A stretch of 32,293 bases of DNA, from contig JAFXYB010000009.1 of NCBI GenBank assembly GCA_017541975.1, positions 1 through 32,293 of the forward strand. The letters are read 5' to 3'. Positions 23,172 to 31,320 of this stretch are shown in pieces. The notes under the pieces were generated by a model, which saw nothing but the letters and a program-made list of their open reading frames with translations, ran no database searches and was not told where the DNA came from. The stretch is from a bacterium. Its GTDB lineage: Bacteria > Bacillota_I > Bacilli_A > Izemoplasmatales > UBA1188. Position numbers and translations under genes: made by a program. The stretch's first letter is position 1; every line of letters starts with the position of its first letter.

Positions 23172-26159
23172 ATGAATAGAGTTGCATCATTAATTATTCT
23201 ATTATTTTCACTCATACTGGCCCTTCAAGGGTGTTTTAGCATTGATAATACAACTTATATTAGTTCAAACACAATAGATACAAGTGGCAACGAAATATTT
23301 TCTTATTCAGTTCAATTTGAAGTTGGTGGAGAAATAATAGAGAGACAAACAATAGAAGAAGAAAATAAAGTAAGGGAACCATCTATTCCGACAAAAGAAG
23401 GTTATACATTTATTGGATGGTTTAATAATAATACTAAATGGAACTTTAGTACAGATGAAATTACTTCCGATACAACCTTAGTTGCAAAATACGAGATTAA
23501 CAAATATTTGCTTACGATCAAACTCAATAATGGCGATGAGGATATCGCATTAAATAAAGAATATAATTCAAGGATAGAATTACCTACAAATATAGAAAAA
23601 GATGGGTATGTATTCTCTGGATACGATATAAATGTTCCTGGTGTTATGCCTGCAAATAATATTACAATCAATTATTTGTGGGAAAGAAAAGCTACTACTA
23701 TTAAATTTTATGATTATAATGGATCATTGTTTTATGAAACAGTATCACCAAACATAATAGAGTATGATAGTTTAGCACCTATTCCAGAAAGAGAATGCAC
23801 TGATTCAATCCAATATGAGTTTTCATATTGGAAGATGATAACAAGTGAAGAATATTTAGTTGAGTATAAAGCGGTATACAATAAGTCAACAGTAGGTTTG
23901 GTTTTTCATGATTTGGAAGACGATAATACAAAAAGCTTTGTGGAATCTTACAATGGATTATCTAAAGAAGTTATCATTCCTGGCGAATGGCAAGGCAAAA
24001 AAGTTGTAAAAATAGGAAGAAGCGCTTTTGTAAGAAACAGCACAATAACAAACGTTATTATTCAAAACAACATAGAAATGATAGATGCATTTTCATTTTG
24101 CGAATGTACAAGCCTTTCAAATATTGACTTACCAGATACATTAATATCAATAGGGGATAATGCTTTTGGATCATGTGCTATATCAGAAATAACTCTTCCA
24201 AATAACTTAAAACACATAGGAGACTATGTATTTGTTTCATGTGCTAATCTTGATAACGTAATTTTACCAACTAGTTTAGAATCTCTTGGAGGAGGAGTGT
24301 TCGAAGATTGCGTTAGCCTTAGCAATATATCATTGCCAGACAGCTTAGAAACAATCCAGTATGCAACTTTCAAATCTTGTATAAATCTAGGAACAATTAC
24401 TCTTCCAAACAAATTAAAAGCGATTGAAAGTAATGTATTCGATGACTGTATAAATCTAACAAATATTGTGCTACCTGAAAGTTTAGAGGAAATAGGAATT
24501 AGCGCTTTTAATAATTGTGCAAAAATGGAAAATATTTTTATTCCAAAAAATGTATCAATGATTCAAACCGTTGGTGCCTTTTCATCTTTTTGCGGATGCA
24601 ACCCCAAAACAGTAGTTGTAGATAAAGAAAACTCTATATTTGATTCTAGAGATAACTGCAATGCGATAGTAAATACAAGCACAAATACGTTAATTTACGG
24701 ATGCAGTTCAACTATTATTCCAGAGAGTGTTGAAAAAATAGGCCAATATGCATTCTATTGTTCTAGTTTAACTTCTATTACAATACCTTCAAATATTGAA
24801 AGCATTGGGAAAGGAGCTTTTTTCTCTTGCAAGAATCTTAAAAGCGTTATTATTGAAGCTAATATTGAATTAATTTCTTCGAATATGTTCGAATCATGTT
24901 TGAGTCTTGAGTCTATAGTAATACCTAATTCCGTTAAAAAAATAGACAGCCAAGCATTTCGATTCTGTACTCAATTAAAAACTATCACACTAAGTGACAA
25001 TCTTATTGAAATAGGAATAATGTCGTTTGCAGATTGTGAAAGTTTAGAAGATATTGACCTCCCTGATAGTTTAGAAACAATGGGATATAGAACATTTATG
25101 AACTGTATAAACTTGAAGGAAATAATAATACCTAAAAATATGACAAATATCGTATCTAAATCTGATAGCTATACTAATATACTCTATGGGTGTTTAAATA
25201 TAGAAAGAATAATTGTTGATGAAGATAATCCTAAGTATGATTCTAGAAACAATTGTAATGCAATAATTGATACTACATCTGGCACGCTTATATCAGGATG
25301 CAAGAATTCAATAATTTCATCAGGTATTAAAAAAATAGGATTATATGCATTTGCATATATAAATATAGAAACTTTAAATTTTGCCACTGATTGTAATCTT
25401 GAAGAAATAGGAAACTATGCATTTTATGAATCAAAGATAAAAAGCATAACTTTGCCAAATTCAGTTAAAAAAATTGGCAAGGAATCTTTCTCTTATTGCA
25501 AAAATTTAGAAATTGTTACATTAAATGATGGTTTACAAGAGTTAGGCGATAATTGTTTTAGTAATACGAGTATTAAATCAATATTTATAACTAAATCAGT
25601 TACAACTATCGGAAATGGTGTTTTTTCATTTTGCAACAACCTAACTACAATAACAATCGATGAACAAAACAACTATTTTCTTTCTGCGAACAATCATAAT
25701 GCAATAATTACATGTAATAGTTCATCGAACGAATTAGATAGACTAATTGCTGTTTGTAAAAGCACAATTATAAACAACACTATTCCAGTTTCAGGTTTTA
25801 AAGTAATAGATATGTGGTCTTTTCCTGGCCTTAATGAAATAGAAGAAATAATTATCCCTGATGGCGTAACAATGATAGAGGAAACATTTGGGTACTGTGA
25901 TAATCTCAAATTAATAATTTTACCTAAAACAATAGAAAGATTAACTTATAATCTAAGGAGTGATTCTAAAAATTGTAAAGTGTTTAGTCTATGCACAAAA
26001 AATGAGTGGGATGAAAAGAATGTGATATATGAAAACTATTATTCTAATCTCCCGGTAGCTTTAGAAAGCGAAATATATTTTTATTCAGAAGAAAAACCAG
26101 AAATAGAAGGAAGGTTTTGGCATTATGTTGAAAATGTTCCAATAGTTTGGGAAAAATAA
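23172..26159 (+). CDS. BspA-like leucine-rich repeat surface lipoprotein with InlB-type B repeats
   Basis: A 995-residue lipoprotein: signal peptide with lipobox ALQGC and the lipidated Cys at residue 21. Residues ~45-238 hold three repeats of the InlB B/Listeria-Bacteroides (Flg_new) type, the clearest being REPSIPTKEGYTFIGWF. From ~241 to ~940 come many LRR_5 (BspA, TpLRR) units of the form IPxSVxxIGxxAFxxCxxL. Three longer insert modules (codons near 480, 679 and 827) share DxENxxYDSRxNCNAI. It ends with YFYSEEKP ... WHYVENVPIVW, a common BspA C-terminus. Such proteins bind host matrix or other cells (family knowledge). Twelve bases after the hydrolase, so co-transcribed. Codon use is AT-shifted. 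Confidence 0.93.
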   Translation: MNRVASLIILLFSLILALQGCFSIDNTTYISSNTIDTSGNEIFSYSVQFEVGGEIIERQTIEEENKVREPSIPTKEGYTFIGWFNNNTKWNFSTDEITSDTTLVAKYEINKYLLTIKLNNGDEDIALNKEYNSRIELPTNIEKDGYVFSGYDINVPGVMPANNITINYLWERKATTIKFYDYNGSLFYETVSPNIIEYDSLAPIPERECTDSIQYEFSYWKMITSEEYLVEYKAVYNKSTVGLVFHDLEDDNTKSFVESYNGLSKEVIIPGEWQGKKVVKIGRSAFVRNSTITNVIIQNNIEMIDAFSFCECTSLSNIDLPDTLISIGDNAFGSCAISEITLPNNLKHIGDYVFVSCANLDNVILPTSLESLGGGVFEDCVSLSNISLPDSLETIQYATFKSCINLGTITLPNKLKAIESNVFDDCINLTNIVLPESLEEIGISAFNNCAKMENIFIPKNVSMIQTVGAFSSFCGCNPKTVVVDKENSIFDSRDNCNAIVNTSTNTLIYGCSSTIIPESVEKIGQYAFYCSSLTSITIPSNIESIGKGAFFSCKNLKSVIIEANIELISSNMFESCLSLESIVIPNSVKKIDSQAFRFCTQLKTITLSDNLIEIGIMSFADCESLEDIDLPDSLETMGYRTFMNCINLKEIIIPKNMTNIVSKSDSYTNILYGCLNIERIIVDEDNPKYDSRNNCNAIIDTTSGTLISGCKNSIISSGIKKIGLYAFAYINIETLNFATDCNLEEIGNYAFYESKIKSITLPNSVKKIGKESFSYCKNLEIVTLNDGLQELGDNCFSNTSIKSIFITKSVTTIGNGVFSFCNNLTTITIDEQNNYFLSANNHNAIITCNSSSNELDRLIAVCKSTIINNTIPVSGFKVIDMWSFPGLNEIEEIIIPDGVTMIEETFGYCDNLKLIILPKTIERLTYNLRSDSKNCKVFSLCTKNEWDEKNVIYENYYSNLPVALESEIYFYSEEKPEIEGRFWHYVENVPIVWEK
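24609..25760 (+). repeat. three diverged NCNAI modules inside the LRR protein
   Basis: Starts near 24609, 25208 and 25650. Each encodes a V/I-V-D-x-E/D-N run, then S-x-x-N-x-NAI, then a segment ending near LI-x-x-C-x-(S/N)-(T/S)-I-I. The spacing (199 and 148 residues) is unequal, so these interrupt the LRR array rather than being part of its basic period. Confidence 0.7.
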
Positions 26160-26213
26160 AAGTATATATTTTATTTGAAGCTGATCTACTTCTAAACGAT
26201 TGATAATTTTATA

Positions 26214-26246
26214 AAAAAACTACCTATGGAAAAGGTAGTTTTTTTT
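26214..26246 (+). terminator. terminator of the hydrolase-LRR unit
   Basis: AACTACCT (26218-26225), loop ATGGAAA, AGGTAGTT (26233-26240), then eight T, with A residues on the 5' side. Confidence 0.92.
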
Positions 26247-26276
26247 AAAAAAAATAAAAGTGAACGTTGTTCACTT
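26247..26276 (-). terminator. minus-strand terminator of the small membrane protein gene
   Basis: Read on the minus strand: AAGTGAAC-AAC-GTTCACTT followed by a T-rich run (the A run at 26247-26257 on the plus strand). It abuts the plus-strand terminator, forming a convergent pair. Confidence 0.85.
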
Positions 26277-26279
26277 AAA

Positions 26280-26450
26280 TTATGATAAGTTATTAACGAT
26301 ACCAATTATCGCAACTATTACTAAACTTAAAACCATAGCTATCGCAAGTATAAGAACGATAATCTTTCCTGCTTTAGTTCCACTAACATTATAATGTTTT
26401 TGTTGTGATTCGTCTTTAGGTGCAACTTTTCTTTTTCTTGATACTGGCAT
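26280..26450 (-). CDS. small single-pass membrane protein, 56 residues
   Basis: On the minus strand ATG (26448-26450) to TAA (26280-26282). The sequence starts MPVSRKRKVAPKDESQQKHY, a basic polar head, and ends with one hydrophobic helix (KIIVLILAIAMVLSLVIVAI region, ~29-51) and a short tail NNLS. AGGAG lies nine bases before the ATG (plus-strand CTCCT at 26460-26464), a TATAAT (26484-26489, minus strand) lies before it, and a perfect terminator lies just after it, so it is a real gene. Basic-head topology would leave the N-terminus inside. Family not recognised; comparable small proteins with DUF-type names occur beside envelope genes. Confidence 0.85.
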   Translation of the reverse strand: MPVSRKRKVAPKDESQQKHYNVSGTKAGKIIVLILAIAMVLSLVIVAIIGIVNNLS

Positions 26451-26483
26451 AATAATACGCTCCTAATAATAAATTCCTTATTT

Positions 26484-26489
26484 ATTATA
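26484..26489 (-). promoter_or_regulatory. -10 element of the small membrane protein gene
   Basis: TATAAT on the minus strand, 34 bases before the start codon; the -35 candidate (TTTATT, 26507-26512) is weak and overlaps the space just after ispH. Confidence 0.45.
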
Positions 26490-26514
26490 GTATAAAACCT
26501 TTTAAAAATAAAGA

Positions 26515-27351
26515 TTAATTTTCGGGGAACTTCTCCTTTATTTTATTTTTAACTCTTTCTAATAGATCTTTTGGAGTAGAAGCACTCCCGACAATTAATA
26601 CACTATCTAGTTTACATAAACCAATTTTGTCAACTTCCATTTCATTTTCGATGAAATGTGTTCTAATATATGGGCTCATTTCCACGAGGCTATTGGCATT
26701 AGATGATTTTTTGTCTCCGACAATAACACACACATTATATCTTGGATCAACTGTTTTAAGTGAATCCTGAAGATTCTTCATAGTTTCGCACATCGTATTG
26801 TAGATATCGTATTTTTGCGCTCTTTTTCCTAATTCTTCATAGATTTTATTGAGTTTGATAGAATTAAATGTTGTTTGATTGTAGACAGAACCCTCATTGA
26901 ATGAATTGAAGAAGTTTAGTTCATCTTCACTTTCAATTATCCAAATGTTTTCATTATCCTCAGTCATCGCGATAGTTTCTGCATGTTTCTTTTTGCCGAT
27001 AAAGATAATTTCTTTTTGTGGATCAGATTTGATTCTATTTTGGTTCTTTCTTACAAATGGACATGTTGTATCGATATGATTAAAACGCGATAATTTTTCC
27101 CTCATCTTATCGCTTATTCCATGGGCGCTCGATAAAACAATCTCGCCATCTTTAAGACTATCAAGTTCATCTTTAGAAATTACTTTTACACCGAGTTTTT
27201 TATATTTTTCATTTACGGTATCGTTATGAACGATATCACCAAGAAGATAGATGGTTCTATCTTTATTCTCTTTGATAGTCTTATCTAAAAGATATAAAGC
27301 TCTTGTGACTCCACCGCAAAAACCACTCGATTTTAGTACATTAACTCTCAT
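26515..27351 (-). CDS. ispH: 4-hydroxy-3-methylbut-2-enyl diphosphate reductase
   Basis: Last enzyme of the MEP pathway, an iron-sulfur protein that yields isopentenyl and dimethylallyl diphosphate. The three cluster cysteines are C12 (SSGFCGGVTRAL), C97 (DTTCPFV) and C188 (NTMCET). Substrate-binding histidines lie at H42, H77 (SSAHG) and H123 (KKHAET), with the catalytic Glu next to the last one. The C-terminal third carries VGDKKSSNANSLVE, VGSASTPKDL. Length 278 is normal. AAAGGA lies ten bases upstream on the minus strand. It is divergent from the DEAD-box helicase gene and shares its promoter region. Pairs functionally with dxs. Confidence 0.96.
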   Translation of the reverse strand: MRVNVLKSSGFCGGVTRALYLLDKTIKENKDRTIYLLGDIVHNDTVNEKYKKLGVKVISKDELDSLKDGEIVLSSAHGISDKMREKLSRFNHIDTTCPFVRKNQNRIKSDPQKEIIFIGKKKHAETIAMTEDNENIWIIESEDELNFFNSFNEGSVYNQTTFNSIKLNKIYEELGKRAQKYDIYNTMCETMKNLQDSLKTVDPRYNVCVIVGDKKSSNANSLVEMSPYIRTHFIENEMEVDKIGLCKLDSVLIVGSASTPKDLLERVKNKIKEKFPEN

Positions 27352-27364
27352 GGGACTTTTTTCC

Positions 27365-27396
27365 TTTATAAAATCTCTTAAATATTATATAATATT
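27365..27396. promoter_or_regulatory. bidirectional promoter between ispH and the helicase operon
   Basis: A perfect 16-base palindrome AATATTAT-ATAATATT (27381-27396) holds a plus-strand TATAAT (27388-27393) and a minus-strand TATAAT (27384-27389). Plus -35 is TTTATA (27365-27370, spacer 17). The minus -35 is poor. Confidence 0.6.
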
Positions 27397-27417
27397 TTAG
27401 AGGAAAAAGGTAGTCCT

Positions 27418-28725
27418 ATGGATAGAAATGAGAAAATTAATGAATATTTAAAACTATATGGATTTAGTGAACTAACTGAAGTTCAAGAAAAAGTGCTAAA
27501 TGAAGCTCTAAAAGGTAAGAACCTCGTAGTTCAAAGTGTAACTGGAACAGGTAAAACTCATTCCTTTCTTTTTCCAATCTTTCTTTCTATTGATAAAGAC
27601 AATAAAGATCTTCAAGTGGTGATTTCATCACCAACTAGAGAACTCGCAAGACAAATCTATGGTATGGCTAAACCTCTTGCCGAACTAGAAGGAATTGATA
27701 CAAGACTATATGTTGGTGGCGACGATATCAATAAAACCATCTCAAGACTTGAAAGAAGTGGCAATCCTCAAATCGCAATAGGTACTCCAGGTAGACTCAA
27801 ACAACTATCTATTGATCTCGGTCTATTAAATATTTACAAGGTAAATACCTTTATCATAGATGAAGCTGATATGACAATGGATCAAGGATTTATTCCTCTA
27901 ATCGATAATATGCTTGATACTGTTAAGGATGACACAAATATTGAAGTATATAGCGCAACTATTCCAGAATCAATCCAACCTTTCCTTAAAAAATATCTAT
28001 CAAATCCAGTATTTATTGAAATAAATAAAAAAGATTTAACACCACTAAATATCACTCATCTTTTCGTTAAAACTAAGTATAGAGATAAAGTTGGCATCAT
28101 CAAAAATATTATGGGAGCTATCAACCCATATCTTTCAATCATCTACTGTAATACTAAGGATGCGGTAATAGAACTCTATAATGGTCTAAAAGATGATAAG
28201 AGAGTTACATATCTCTACGGAGATATGGAACCATCAAAGAGAAAGAGAATCATGAAAGATATCAGAGCTCTTAAATACACCTATATTGTTTCAACTGATT
28301 TAACTTCAAGAGGGCTTGATATACCTGGAATATCACATATTATCAACTATGAACTACCAAAAGATGCAGAATTTTATGTGCACAGAACCGGAAGAACTGG
28401 CAGAATGTTCAGTGATGGTATGTCAATATCATTATATGACCTCGATGATGACTCATACCTCGATAAACTTGAAGAAAAAGGTCTTAAAACTGAATATGTA
28501 GAAATCAAAGATGGCCAAATAGTTGAATCTAAAATCAGAAATGCTAGAAGTAGAATGGATTTCTACAAATCGAAAATCAACCAAGAAGCTGAGAAATCAC
28601 TAAGACATAAACGTACAATATCTAAAGAAGTAAAACCAAACTATAAAAAGAACTTCAACAAGAAAGTTCAGGAAGAAAAGAAGAAACTAATTCTTCAAAA
28701 GCTCAAAAACCAAAAGAAGAAATAA
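27418..28725 (+). CDS. cshB: DEAD-box RNA helicase (CshB-like)
   Basis: An ATP-dependent RNA helicase of 435 residues. Q motif FSELTEVQEKVL (16-27), motif I VTGTGKTH (41-48), PTREL (72-76), TPGR (123-126), DEAD (148-151), SAT (179-181), then the second domain with YCNTKDA, STDLTSRGLDIPGISHIINY and HRTGRTGR. The tail is highly basic (Lys/Arg), which helps RNA binding. CshB helps ribosome assembly and RNA turnover, especially in the cold. In Bacillus subtilis the orthologue lies near ispH, as here, which favours CshB over CshA. AAGGT (27407-27411) is the ribosome binding site. It is the first gene of a three-gene RNA-related operon. Confidence 0.92.
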   Translation: MDRNEKINEYLKLYGFSELTEVQEKVLNEALKGKNLVVQSVTGTGKTHSFLFPIFLSIDKDNKDLQVVISSPTRELARQIYGMAKPLAELEGIDTRLYVGGDDINKTISRLERSGNPQIAIGTPGRLKQLSIDLGLLNIYKVNTFIIDEADMTMDQGFIPLIDNMLDTVKDDTNIEVYSATIPESIQPFLKKYLSNPVFIEINKKDLTPLNITHLFVKTKYRDKVGIIKNIMGAINPYLSIIYCNTKDAVIELYNGLKDDKRVTYLYGDMEPSKRKRIMKDIRALKYTYIVSTDLTSRGLDIPGISHIINYELPKDAEFYVHRTGRTGRMFSDGMSISLYDLDDDSYLDKLEEKGLKTEYVEIKDGQIVESKIRNARSRMDFYKSKINQEAEKSLRHKRTISKEVKPNYKKNFNKKVQEEKKKLILQKLKNQKKK

Positions 28726-28728
28726 TAT

Positions 28729-29244
28729 ATGAATCATATTGTATTATTTGAACCAGAAATACCACAAAACACTGGAAATATAATGCGTACTGCAGTTGCG
28801 ACCAATTCGACTTTACATCTGATAAAGCCTTTTGGTTTTTCCCTAGATGATAAAGAAATCAAGCGTTCAAGTGTTAACTATACCCATAATTTCACTTTCT
28901 ATATCTATAATTCATTTAATGAATTCATGGAAAAGAATCAAAATGGTATCTATATCTTCCTTACAAGATATGGTTTAAAGAAACACACTGATTTAGACTA
29001 CAGTGATAAGAATAAGAACTATTATTTCATTCTTGGCAAAGAATCTACAGGCATTCCACTTGAAATCTTAAAAGAACACATAGATACCGCAATAAGAATT
29101 CCAATGATGGAAGATGTAAGAGCGCTTAACGTATCTAATGCCTGCGCTATCATCATCTATGAAGCTCTTCGTCAACAAAACTTCAATGATTTATCTATCT
29201 TTGAACCAGAATCATTAAAAGGTAAAGACCACATCTTGAAATGA
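28729..29244 (+). CDS. trmL: tRNA (cytidine/uridine-34-2'-O)-methyltransferase TrmL
   Basis: A SPOUT-fold methyltransferase that adds a ribose methyl group at the wobble position of tRNA-Leu. The 171-residue protein has FEPEIPQNTGNIMRTAVATN, the TLHLIKPFGFSLDDKEIKR block, FILGKESTGIP and the knot motif IRIPMMEDVRALNVSNACAI. Length is slightly above the usual ~155. Starts three bases after the helicase stop; ends in TGA overlapping the next start by four bases. Confidence 0.95.
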   Translation: MNHIVLFEPEIPQNTGNIMRTAVATNSTLHLIKPFGFSLDDKEIKRSSVNYTHNFTFYIYNSFNEFMEKNQNGIYIFLTRYGLKKHTDLDYSDKNKNYYFILGKESTGIPLEILKEHIDTAIRIPMMEDVRALNVSNACAIIIYEALRQQNFNDLSIFEPESLKGKDHILK

Positions 29245-30113
29245 AAAGAATTAAATATAGAGCTCCTCGTGATATGACCGTTTTAGAACTTTTAGAAGAG
29301 AATGGTATATCAAGGAAAATAATCAAATCTTTAAAGGCTAAAGGCAATATCAAGAAAGATGAAAAGATCATCTATCTTTCAAAGATGCTTGATGAGGGTG
29401 ATTTTATCACCCTAATTTTTGATGATCAAGAATCGGACATGACTCCAGTTAATATTCCAATCAAATTTGCCTATAAAGATGATGATATGATGGTAATTGA
29501 TAAACAGTATGGCTTATCCGTTATGTCAACCATAAATCTTCATGAAGATACTCTTTTAAATGCCCTTCAGTATTACTTACTAAGTAATAATATCAATTCG
29601 AAGATTCATATTGTTAATAGACTTGATAGAAACACGACTGGGCTTATGGTAGTTGCCTTCAACAGACTTGCAGCATCTTTTTTAAATCTATCATTAAAAG
29701 ATACTTTAAAAAGAAGATATTATGCGATAGTAAAAGGCATATTAGATAAAAAAGAAGATACAATTGTAAATAAAATTGCTAAAGAATCTGAAATGACAGT
29801 TAGAAGATGTGTAAGAAACGATGGCAAAGAAGCAATCACAAAATATAAAGTTATAAAGGAATTTGGGAATTATAGCCTACTCGATATTGAACTACTAACA
29901 GGAAGAACCCATCAAATAAGAGTAACCTTCTCAAGTATCGATCACCCTCTTGTTGGCGATGATTTATATGACCCAGAATATAGGGAAGGTGAAGAGATGA
30001 TGCTTCATTCACACTATATAGAATTTCTAAGACCTAGCGATAAAAAGCATATGGAAATTGAAATAGGTATATCAGAAAGACAAAAAGAATTTATTGAAAG
30101 AAATAATAAATAA
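29241..30113 (+). CDS. RluA-family pseudouridine synthase
   Basis: Isomerises uridine to pseudouridine in rRNA or tRNA. An N-terminal S4-like domain (~12-60: TVLELLEENGISRKIIKSLK) precedes the catalytic domain: FAYKDDDMMVIDKQYGLSVM, the motif IVNRLDRNTTGLMVV with catalytic Asp129, KRRYYAIVKG, TGRTHQIRVTFS and HPLVGDDLY. The usual HRLD His is Asn126 here. The family has RluA, RluC, RluD and other members and the target site cannot be read from sequence. At 290 residues it is of normal size. ATGA overlap with trmL means coupled translation. A strong terminator follows. Confidence 0.93.
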   Translation: MKRIKYRAPRDMTVLELLEENGISRKIIKSLKAKGNIKKDEKIIYLSKMLDEGDFITLIFDDQESDMTPVNIPIKFAYKDDDMMVIDKQYGLSVMSTINLHEDTLLNALQYYLLSNNINSKIHIVNRLDRNTTGLMVVAFNRLAASFLNLSLKDTLKRRYYAIVKGILDKKEDTIVNKIAKESEMTVRRCVRNDGKEAITKYKVIKEFGNYSLLDIELLTGRTHQIRVTFSSIDHPLVGDDLYDPEYREGEEMMLHSHYIEFLRPSDKKHMEIEIGISERQKEFIERNNK

Positions 30114-30146
30114 TCACAAAACCCACACAATTAAGATAAAATTTAG

Positions 30147-30175
30147 CCCTGAAAAGTCACTTTTTCAGGGTTTTA
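30147..30175 (+). terminator. terminator of the helicase-trmL-pseudouridine synthase operon
   Basis: CCCTGAAAA (30147-30155) pairs with TTTTCAGGG (30162-30170), loop about six bases, then TTTT. Confidence 0.9.
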
Positions 30176-30193
30176 TATTAAATATAACATTTT

Positions 30194-30220
30194 TTAGCAA
30201 TCTTTAGTTGACAGTGCTAA
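30194..30220 (+). promoter_or_regulatory. CIRCE element 1 (HrcA operator)
   Basis: TTAGCAATC-N9-CAGTGCTAA, eight of nine matches in each arm to the consensus TTAGCACTC-N9-GAGTGCTAA. The -35 box TTGACA (30208-30213) lies within it. Confidence 0.9.
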
Positions 30221-30235
30221 AAACCGTGTTATAAT
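30208..30235 (+). promoter_or_regulatory. sigma-A promoter of hrcA-grpE-dnaK
   Basis: Perfect TTGACA (30208-30213), 16-base spacer, perfect extended -10 TGTTATAAT (30227-30235). Transcription should start near 30242, at the edge of the second CIRCE. Confidence 0.92.
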
Positions 30236-30239
30236 ATTA

Positions 30240-30266
30240 TTGGCAATCAAGATATGTGAGTGCTAA
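30240..30266 (+). promoter_or_regulatory. CIRCE element 2 (HrcA operator)
   Basis: TTGGCAATC-N9-GAGTGCTAA: right arm perfect, left arm seven of nine. It covers the predicted transcription start and lies 22 bases before the hrcA start codon. Confidence 0.92.
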
Positions 30267-30288
30267 AAACCTTTAAAAGGAGGATTCT

Positions 30289-31311
30289 ATGCTCAACAAA
30301 AGACAAAAAGAGATATTAAAAATCATCGTTGAAGAATATGTTAGAACTGCCGAACCTGTCGGTTCTAAATCAATCTGCGAGCGACTAAATGTATCTAGTG
30401 CAACCGTAAGAAACGAAATGGCCCATCTTGAAAAAGAAGGTTATCTCGATAAAACGCACTCATCTAGTGGTAGGGTTCCCCTTGAAAAAGGATATCGTTA
30501 TTATGTAGAAGAGCTTCTTCAAACTGATGACACAGAATTTGAAAAGAAAGCATATGAACTCGTAGACAACATCTTCCAAAACAAGATAGTTGCTAGAGAA
30601 GATGCCATTAAGAAGGCTTGTTCATTAATATCGGAAATCACAAATTACACAACAGTAGTACTTGGGCCTGATAGTTCTAATCAAACAGTATCTAAAATTG
30701 AACTAATCAATCTTCATGACTTAGAATTCTTAATGATAGTTGTGACCGATACAGGCCATGTAGAAACAAAGAATGTGTCATTCAATGAAGAAGAAGTTAG
30801 CATTGAAGAGATCATGAAAGTAATGGATATTCTAAATGATGTATTAAAAGGTACAGCCCTAAGTGAAGTATTTACTAAATTAAACTACATCATGGATAAC
30901 CACCTAGTTCAAGAATTCCTTGCTTATCGTGATTCAATCATCAACAACTTCCTAGATGCTTTCATGAAGTTCGCTGAAACAAATTACTACGTATCAGGTT
31001 CTTCAAATATGTTAGTTCAGCCTGAGTTTCAAGATCAAAATAAGCTTAAAAAGCTTATCGACATCCTAGAACAAAAAGAATTAATAAAAATCATTAAAGA
31101 CACTCCAGCTGATTCAGTATCGATTAAAATCGGTAGTGAAACCGGTCTTGAAAGTGTCGATAATGCGACAATCATCTCCGTTCCATATGAAAATGAAAGA
31201 GGTGAAAAAGGCAATCTCGCACTTGTTGGTCCAACCAGAATGGATTACAAGCGTGTAATACCACTGCTAGAATACATTGCTAAAGATTTATCTAAAAAAT
31301 TAAAAAAGTAG
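30289..31311 (+). CDS. hrcA: heat-inducible transcription repressor HrcA
   Basis: HrcA represses the chaperone operon by binding CIRCE, and needs GroEL to be active. The N-terminal winged helix-turn-helix is MLNKRQKEILKIIVEEYVRT, then AEPVGSKSICERLNVSSATV followed by RNEMAHLEKEGYL and HSSSGRVPLEKGYRYYV. The dimerisation and GAF-like core follow. At 340 residues it has standard size. AAAGGAGG (30276-30283) is five bases from the ATG. The two CIRCE elements just upstream show autoregulation. Confidence 0.98.
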   Translation: MLNKRQKEILKIIVEEYVRTAEPVGSKSICERLNVSSATVRNEMAHLEKEGYLDKTHSSSGRVPLEKGYRYYVEELLQTDDTEFEKKAYELVDNIFQNKIVAREDAIKKACSLISEITNYTTVVLGPDSSNQTVSKIELINLHDLEFLMIVVTDTGHVETKNVSFNEEEVSIEEIMKVMDILNDVLKGTALSEVFTKLNYIMDNHLVQEFLAYRDSIINNFLDAFMKFAETNYYVSGSSNMLVQPEFQDQNKLKKLIDILEQKELIKIIKDTPADSVSIKIGSETGLESVDNATIISVPYENERGEKGNLALVGPTRMDYKRVIPLLEYIAKDLSKKLKK

Positions 31312-31320
31312 GAAATAAAA

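Noticed and set aside
26515-27351. Plus-strand open frame around 26897-27079 opposite ispH
   Set aside because: Has no family features, lies wholly antisense to a certain gene, and shows no ribosome binding site.
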